Source: Pratylenchus scribneri
Taxonomy: Eukaryota; Nematoda; Chromadorea; Rhabditida; Pratylenchidae
NCBI GenBank assembly: GCA_030063045.1
Contig: JAQSEB010000082.1
Span: 186,001 to 250,000 of the forward strand
Reading direction: 5' to 3'
Length of the DNA: 64,000 nucleotides
A program made the translations under genes and the position numbers. The notes beneath the pieces are model-generated. The model did not search any database and was not told the DNA's origin. It was given only the letters and a program-made list of their open reading frames with translations. Of the stretch, positions 57,301 to 64,000 are shown piece after piece; position 1 is the first letter of the stretch, and every line of letters begins with the position of its first letter.

Positions 57301-57675
57301 ATGGACAAAACCTATAATTTCTTTATTTTTTCTAAAATTTTCCAATAAATATTAAGGGGAATATAGAGAAGGAATATTTTATTTCGAGAAATTTGGTGGG
57401 ATAAAAAGGTTTTGGTACAAAAAGGCAAAGAAGCGAAAGAGAGAATGGATGCCTTCTTCAAATGGAGGCCATTTAGGCAATGGCACGCAATTTTTGCTGG
57501 AAATGTGGCAAATGGATTAAATGGCCTATTTTGGCAATGGCACATTTTTGCATTTTGGGAGCATGCATATATGCCAAAAAACGCACACAATGGCCATTGT
57601 GGGCCACAATTTTGATGGGAATGGAAGTGGTGTAAAAATCAAGTACAGCTTTTTTATTTTCAGTACTCGTGGGCC

Positions 57676-57982
57676 CATTTTTTGGTCATAGCTCAACGAG
57701 GAAGTAACCAATTCGGGAAGGCTAAATGTCTTTTTAAAGCCTAAAGTGTCGACTATAAAGTGGCCTATTTTAATTGTATAAAATTCACCCTTACAAAAAG
57801 TTACATGTCTTTGAGTTTATCAACCGACTTTTCTGATTGAGTGAGGAAAATTCATTTATTTTATAAATTATTTTAAATTTTCAAAGAACTATTTAAGCCA
57901 CTTTTTAGGGACATTTAAGGCTTTCGAATGGCATATCGCCTTCCAAAATTGGCTTCTGCCTCATTGAGCTATGGTCAAAAGA
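57676..57982. mobile_element. MITE family A, copy 21
   Basis: Complete arms with the extended flank GGTACACTCAATCGGTGG on the right. Confidence 0.75.
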
Positions 57983-58677
57983 AGGCCAAGGTACACTCAA
58001 TCGGTGGTATCCATTTTCCAATAGTTCTTGAAAATATTTTCCCTCCAGGCAAATTCATGCAATTTTCATGTGCTCCTCCTTCCCACAAATGGGCGCCTTC
58101 CTTTTTGTACTTTTATTCGTTTTTTTAGTTTTACGGCCATTTTCCTTCAAACTTGCCCATCCTTTCTCCGGGGCCCATTCCTATCCGTGAAAGGGAAACC
58201 AACCACCGTTTTCAGGCGTTGAACTCAATTACGGATGGACGTCTCTCCCAAGAAAAGAAGACATCCCTTCCAGGGAAAGGGAATAGCAGGGCATTTGGAT
58301 GGGATAAAGCATTCTTCCTTCTTGTCCAATCCATTTGTGCGCATTCTTCCCCTTCCCCTCGTTATTTTTTTATTCATGGCCACACCAGTGAGCAGACTTT
58401 TGCGTGCCATTTGCCACTTTTTTGTTGGCTGGCTGCTTACGAATATTCTCCCACTTTGCCCCCCTTTAAGTTCTTTCCCCTTTCTTGTTTTGTTTGTCCA
58501 TTTTTTGCGGTTTTTTTGTTGTTCACGCTTGACAAGTTGGGAATGGGATAGACGGAAGGAAAAGCATGGGTGGAGGGGAGGACAATAGGACAAAGAGGAA
58601 ACAAAATGAAAAGGAAGGGCAGCAGCCAGCTGTGGTTGCAAAAAATTGGAACAAAAATGGATAGGCCTTTGTCGCCA

Positions 58678-59028
58678 TGGCCCAACTTATCGCCTTTTAT
58701 AATAACTCATCAAGGATTGAACAAATTTTGATGATTTTGCTATCAAATTAAAGAGCAGACTTTTGGTTATCAAATAATATTAATTCCATTTAAAATGCTT
58801 TAGAATTGATGGAATTATGACCAAAAAAACCATTGAAAATTTGGCTAATTCATATAGTAAAGGTCGTTTGCCATCAATTCTGAATCAAATTTAATTAAAT
58901 TAATAATCAAAAATCAATTGATATACAAATTCTCCTCTTTAATTTGATAAAAAAAATCAATAAAAATTGGTTCACAGTCTTTGACGATTTATTTATTATA
59001 AAATGTAAATGGCGACAAGTTTGGGCTG
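58678..59028. mobile_element. MITE family C, copy 4
   Basis: Left arm with TAATAACTCATCAAGGATTG and AAAGAGCAGACTTTTGG; the right arm is more diverged but ends in ATGGCGACAAGTTTGGGC. Confidence 0.7.
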
Positions 59029-60149
59029 CTTTAAGAAAAAAAGTTGAGGGAAAAAGGATTAGATTAAAAATGGCCCAACGTTTGCTGAATATTTTTGAAT
59101 GCTTTTGCAATATTTTAATGCTTTATGTTCAGCTACTCGGGGTTGGCCAAAGATGGATTTTATATTAGTGCCAATGCCAAACCTAATTCGAACATTTTCC
59201 AACTTTGGGATGGGATGGAAAAGCCAAAGAAAATGGCTTAAATGGAAGGAAGGCTAATCCCAAAAAAAAAGTCGCTTTCCCTTCCTTCTCTTGGCCTCCA
59301 AGGAAAAGCCAAGAAAATGTGAGGGCAAAGGATGGCACTTTAAAGTAGAATGCCGAAGAAATGTGGGGGATGGGTGTACCCAATTTGAGGGCGAAATGTA
59401 CGCCCAAATTGTTATAGGCCAATGATGAGCAGAAAGCACATTTTTTGGTCGGGAAGGGCACATAATTAGCCAAGGAATTGTGTTGGCCAAAAGGAATTGG
59501 GTAAGCCAGACTGCCGTTGATGAGTGGAACAAATTCCTTCCAAAATTTGTGCCGTCTCCCTTTCTTCCTCTACTCCTCCTCCATCCGCCTTCAATTTTAG
59601 TTTAGTCAGGAGACGGTTTCACTTTCATTTTGGCATGCGCCCCCAAATCCACAAATTGCATTGTGGTCCCAAAAATTAGGGCAAACGGAGGCAAATGAAA
59701 GAGGGCGGGGAAATGGACAAAATTAATTTTTTATCCACAGTCTAATTTCATCGTAAAACGAGATTTAGAGGGTGGATGGAGGAGGGGATGATGGGAAGAA
59801 TTGGCATTTTTGGATTCAGTGAAGGAGGAACGGGGGAAAGCAATATTGACGAGGAAAGTGCGGCGCCGACCCTGCCATAGCAGACAAATGTGCCCCGGGA
59901 GGCAAAAAATAAGAGGGAGGGGATTTGATGGGAAAATGCGCCGGGGGAAATGATGGAATGCGGAGTCTTTTGGTGGAGGGCAAAAGGGAAAGAAGATGGG
60001 ATTTGGATGAATAGAGGAAAATGATGAGGAAATAAGGAACTATTCATAGAATTGGACCGAGAGGACAATTTGCACTAATATTATCCATAATTTAGTGGAA
60101 CGGAATTTGCATAACCTGAAAATTAAGTGGATGTGGATGTGGAGTAGCC

Positions 60150-60330
60150 CAACTTGTAGTCATTTAGAGAACTAATCAAGGACTGAACTAATTTTGATAT
60201 CTTTCCAAAATGTTTATCAGTCTTTCATAAAATTAGAAAAGCCATTTTATAGAGGAGATTTAGGGCTTTAAAATGGCATATTGCCTCCCGAGATTGGTTG
60301 CTTCCTTATTGAGTGAGCTATGCCAAAAAG
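60150..60330. mobile_element. Fragment of family C joined to the right half of family A
   Basis: AACTAATCAAGGACTGAACTAATTTTGAT of family C (written here only as a position, about 60170-60200) runs directly into AGCCATTTTATAGAGGAGA, the right arm of family A. Confidence 0.5.
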
Positions 60331-60456
60331 AATGTCATAGATACTGTTTCGGAAAATTCGAAAATCATTCCACGATAATGGGCGCTGGAAAATAGCCAAT
60401 AAAAATGTACAAATTTATGATATAAATTCCAAAAATTGTGAATGAAAATGAAATCA

Positions 60457-63400
60457 TTATGATAGACATTTCCCTTGTTGGCATCCACAAGTCCGTGGCA
60501 ATTCAACAAATTCCCATTTTTTGCTTCCATCCAAACATTCCATTTGAATTCGCCGCCTTCTCTTGGACAATGGGGCACAACAATGTTCGTCTCCCGCCTC
60601 CAATTGGCCATCAACATCACATTGACCAATGCAGTTAGCCACGGGATGAATTGATCTAATTTTTGAGAAATTGGTAGATTTTTAAAATGTCCCACAATTT
60701 CCAAGGAAAGGGAAAATTGAGTACACCTAGGCTTTCTTATTTACCATAACTCTATAAGGAAGTAATAAATTTGGGAAGACGATATCTCTTTTGAAAGCTG
60801 TAAATGTCCTCTAAAAAGTGGCTTTCCTAATTGTTTGAAAATTTATAATAATTTGTAGAATTAACGGCTTTTATTAAATTCAATAATTTCTTTCAATAAA
60901 ATTGTAATTGTGTTTCATTACGGAAGAATTGTAATTGTAAATGTGTTTCACTTAGATTGTAATTGTAAATGTGTTTCACTTAGATTGTAATTGTAAATGT
61001 GTTTCACTTAGATTGTAATTGTAAATGTGTTTCACTGAGATTGTAATTGTAAATGTGTTTCACTTAGATTGTAATTGTAAATGTGTTTCACTTAGATTGT
61101 AATTGTAAATGTGTTTCACTGAGATTGTAATTGTAAATGTGTTTCACTTAGATTGTAATTGTAAATGTGTTTCACTTAGATTGTAATTGTAAATGTGTTT
61201 CACTTAGATTGTAATTGTAAATGTGTTTCACTTAGATTGTAATTGTAAATGTGTTTCACTTAGATTGTAATTGTAAATGTGTTTCACTTAGATTGTAATT
61301 GTAAATGTGTTTCACTTAGATTGTAATTGTAAATGTGTTTCACTTAGATTGTAATTGTAAATGTGTTTCACTTAGATTGTAATTGTAAATGTGTTTCACT
61401 TAGATTGTAATTGTAAATGTGTTTCACTTAGATTGTAATTGTAAATGTGTTTCACTTAGATTGTAATTGTAAATGTGTTTCATTTAGATTGTAATTGTAA
61501 ATGTGTTTCATTTAGATTGTATTTTGTAAGCCCTAAAACTAAGCAGCTACTCCTATCGATGGTATTCAATTGGCCTCCTCTCAATTTACCATACCGGCAT
61601 TTTCCTCCGGTTTCAGTCCAAAATTTGCCTCTTCCCTGCCTGCCTTTTGTGCATTTCCTTCCTCTAATTTTCCGTTTGCTATTTCCTTTTCCATGCTCGT
61701 TTTCCTCCGCGCAATCCACAAATGTTGTTGAACCGTTTTGGGAAATGAATTTGGACAAATCGAGGAAATTTGGCGAATTGGCAGCCAAATGAATGTCCCA
61801 AAAACAGCCTAAAATAAAATAAATTGATTTAAAAAAAGTGAATAATCACCTCGAATGCTGGACGAATCAGAAATGCGAAATTGGACAAGGGAACGACGAC
61901 CCAATTCGGCAGGGATTCCTATAATTCAATAATGGAAAATATTTAATATAATAAAATTGGCGCATAAACGTATCATCCTCAATTCTATAGAACCAATTCA
62001 GAAAAGCGATTTGCCATTTAATTAAAAGAAAACATCTTTTAAATAATACTATAAGAAATTTTTCCTCCTCACAATCAAAAACGTTACGGTATGTAAAGGG
62101 AAAAAGAGAAAATAGCTTCAATGCATTTCACTGGGCCTGGCTCGTTGATGAGCGAAGAGCGATTGACACCTCTGCTACCGTATTTCTCCCCTTCCCTAAT
62201 CAATCGAGTGAGCCTTGAATGTGCCCTTAGGACACATCCATCTTCAACCAGTTAATTTCTTTCCTTTTTATATTCATATCTTTTTACAAGCTCATAATTC
62301 ATCAATGGATGAACCATTGTTGATGAACTTGGTATCAATTAATAGAGGGGAAAATGCTCTATTTAATGATAATAAATATATTTTGAAAATTTTTATTTTA
62401 TAGGAGAAAAATGAGAAATCCTTAGCAAAGATTTTCATTAAGTAAAATTAATTTTTGACCCAAATTTTGTGCAGAAAAATTATTTAATATTTCAAATTAT
62501 TTTTAATAAAATTAAAATAAGAAAATATTTAGAGCTTCGACTGGTGCAATTATCCTATTTCCAATAAAAAAGTAAACAAACCTCCAATGAAAAGAGGCAG
62601 CGGTTCAATGGGAAATGTTGGCCAAGGGCCAGAATTCAGGACGGATTGGAGTGGAAGGGAATCCAATTGAAGGGAAAGATGTTGGCCATGGAGGCGAAGG
62701 GAAATGGAATGGGGAAGGCCATCATTGACTGCGAAAAATTGGAAATTATTTAGGGAGGAATTTTGGTGTTGAACCAAGAATTGGCGAGAAAAGCTGGGAT
62801 GGAGGCGAATGGCCAGGGCCCAATTGAATGGCCGAACGAAGGCGGCCTTGGACAATTTCGAGCAACAAAAATGAGGAGGAGGAATTTGTGGAGGTGGAGC
62901 CGAGCCAAAGCAAAATGCCATCACTGAAATAAAATATTTGAGAAATTTAAATTCAAATTGAATCGAATTTTACTGTTAGCGATAGCGAGTTTCAAATTTC
63001 AATACCTAGGCCATTCATTTGACCATAACTCTAGGAGGAAATTGCCAATCTGGGAAGGCGATATGCCATTCTATAGCTCAAAGTGTCATTTAAAAAGTGG
63101 CTGAATTTAATTTTATGAAATCCAATTTTTTAAAATAGTTATATGTCTTTAAGTGTGTTGAATCCAAATTTTTTGATTGATTGGAAGAAAAGCCACTTAT
63201 TACAAAATATGGTATAATTTTTCATAAAATTAGTATATCCAATTTTTTGAAGACTATTAGGGCTTTCAAATGGCATATCGCCTTCCTAAATTGGTTTCTT
63301 CCTTGTTGAGTTATGGCCAAAAAATGGTCAATGAATTCAATTGACTATATTAATTATCCCATTTGTGAATTTTTCACCGTTGTACTGTTTTGAACTTCAA

Positions 63401-63553
63401 TTCAATTGTCCTTTGGCCTTCATCCCCTTCCTCTGCGGCCAATTCCCCCAATGGAATGAATGCATCCGATCGATTCAGGCCAATCGCCCTCCTCTCTGAA
63501 CAATTTGGGCCACCAAAATTGAATGCACATTTTTTGATTGGCAATATTGGCAT
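60457..63553 (-). CDS. slt-1: Slit-like secreted protein, C-terminal part (laminin G and cystine knot), 317+ aa
   Basis: Slit is a secreted axon-guidance ligand of Robo receptors. Exons (minus): 63553-63378, 62923-62775, 62728-62582, 61918-61850, 61808-61595, 60655-60457; all phases agree. The first exon seen ends an EGF-like module (CAFNFGGPNC). A laminin G domain follows (TIELKFKTVQRDGILLWLG, FLLLEIVQGRLRSAIQLG, NDGLPHSISLRLHGQHLSL, PLFIGG, IRGCFWDIHLA). A Lys/Arg-rich linker leads to a C-terminal cystine knot (NCIGQC, CCAPLSKRRRRIQMECLDGS, PRTCGCQQGKC), very like the Slit knot. The EGF repeat normally between laminin G and knot is not visible. The leucine-rich repeats must lie beyond the right edge. 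The last intron holds minisatellite 4. Confidence 0.65.
60735..60880. mobile_element. MITE family A, left half only
   Basis: The left arm and part of the centre run into minisatellite 4, and no right arm follows. It lies in the last intron of the Slit-like gene. Confidence 0.65.
60905..61527 (-). repeat. Minisatellite 4: the 28-bp unit of minisatellite 3, inverted
   Basis: The unit TTGTAATTGTAAATGTGTTT plus CACTTAGA is the reverse complement of the unit at 43000-43612, about 22 copies. It lies in the last intron of the Slit-like gene. Confidence 0.95.
63012..63322. mobile_element. MITE family A, copy 22
   Basis: Complete arms, filling the intron between the EGF-end exon and the first laminin G exon of the Slit-like gene. 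Confidence 0.75.
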
Positions 63554-63644
63554 CTACAAAAAGGAAGGCGTCAAATTTAATTTTAATAGATATTTTCTGA
63601 TGAAGAAAATGCCAAAAATAATTATAATGGTTCAGAAATAATCT

Positions 63645-63900
63645 TGACCCTTAAATCGTAAACCCAATGGATATATCTCGTCAAGAGGCATCATTTTATT
63701 ATATTTTGGTTTGGGCTTAACCAATTCTAATTTAGTTTTGAACCACTAAACCAAAATGGGTTTAAACCGTTTAATACCCTTTAATTGTTGACCAAACCAT
63801 AACAAATTATATACCATTCAATGCGTCTTCTTGACCAATTCTATCCAATTTTGAGTATATGGTTTCTGAATTTATTAGGATAAACCCTCCTTAAAACAAT
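63645..63900. mobile_element. Repeat family B, copy 6 (reverse orientation)
   Basis: The inverted core (ATACCATTCAATGCGTCTTC...) in the Slit-like gene, upstream of the first exon seen. Confidence 0.65.
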
Positions 63901-64000
63901 ATTATAATTTTCAATAATTTTTCGGCAAATTTTAATATTATTTTTCTCCATTAATCACCTCTGTATGTGCTCTTTCTGCCCTCAATGCCCTTTCCTCCTG

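Larger units (their letters stand above)
56266..60456. other. 4.2-kb gene-poor stretch
   Basis: It contains a poly-G tract, one family B, one family A, one family C copy and fragments of C and A near 60150-60330. Open frames here (for example 58153-58551 and 59748-60068) lack splice sites or recognisable motifs. I see no gene. Confidence 0.45.

Noticed and set aside
58153..58641. Overlapping ORFs of 132 and 138 codons
   Set aside because: Both strands are open, there are no recognisable motifs, and they lie in a repeat-rich intergenic stretch.

Overview
The window is nuclear DNA of a eukaryote, almost certainly a nematode. Genes are split by many short introns (about 40-60 bp) with TTTCAG or TTTTAG acceptors. 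The proteins are animal ones (innexin, Slit-like ligand, ATG13, V-ATPase A, acireductone dioxygenase). Several first coding exons directly follow a 3' splice site, as expected for spliced-leader trans-splicing. Repeat load, base composition and one GC-AG intron would suit a tylenchid plant-parasitic nematode such as a cyst nematode; that placement is inference.

Layout, left to right. 0.5-3.4 kb (-): unrecognised 200-aa basic protein. 5.6-6.8 kb (-): acireductone dioxygenase. 7.4-9.9 kb (-): ATG13, divergent from a 19-exon nuclear-type protein at 10.5-14.7 kb (+). 15.5-21.9 kb (+): 15-exon MATH/coiled-coil/Gln-rich protein. 24.0-27.6 kb (-): complete 16-exon innexin. 29.1-41.2 kb (+): single-pass membrane protein spread over 12 kb of repeats. 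42.1-42.8 kb (+): small secreted precursor. 44.1-50.0 kb (-): V-ATPase subunit A, whose largest intron holds an entire four-pass membrane-protein gene on the other strand (45.3-47.5 kb). 51.0-54.6 kb (+): coiled-coil protein. 55.5-56.3 kb (-): small single-pass membrane protein. 60.5 kb to the right edge (-): C-terminal part of a Slit-like protein (laminin G plus cystine knot).

The rest is dominated by repeats: at least 22 copies of a ~300-bp palindromic MITE (family A), four copies of a second palindromic MITE (C), six copies of a third element (B), a two-copy segment (D) lying between family A copies, five intronic tRNA-like Pol III elements, and four minisatellites. Two minisatellites share a 23-bp unit; the other two share a 28-bp unit in opposite orientation 17 kb apart. 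The repeats sit mainly in introns and explain why some introns reach 1-3 kb.

The genes do not form one pathway. Gene models were built by hand from splice sites and reading-frame continuity. For every multi-exon model the exon lengths add up to an intact frame, but no transcript or database search was available.
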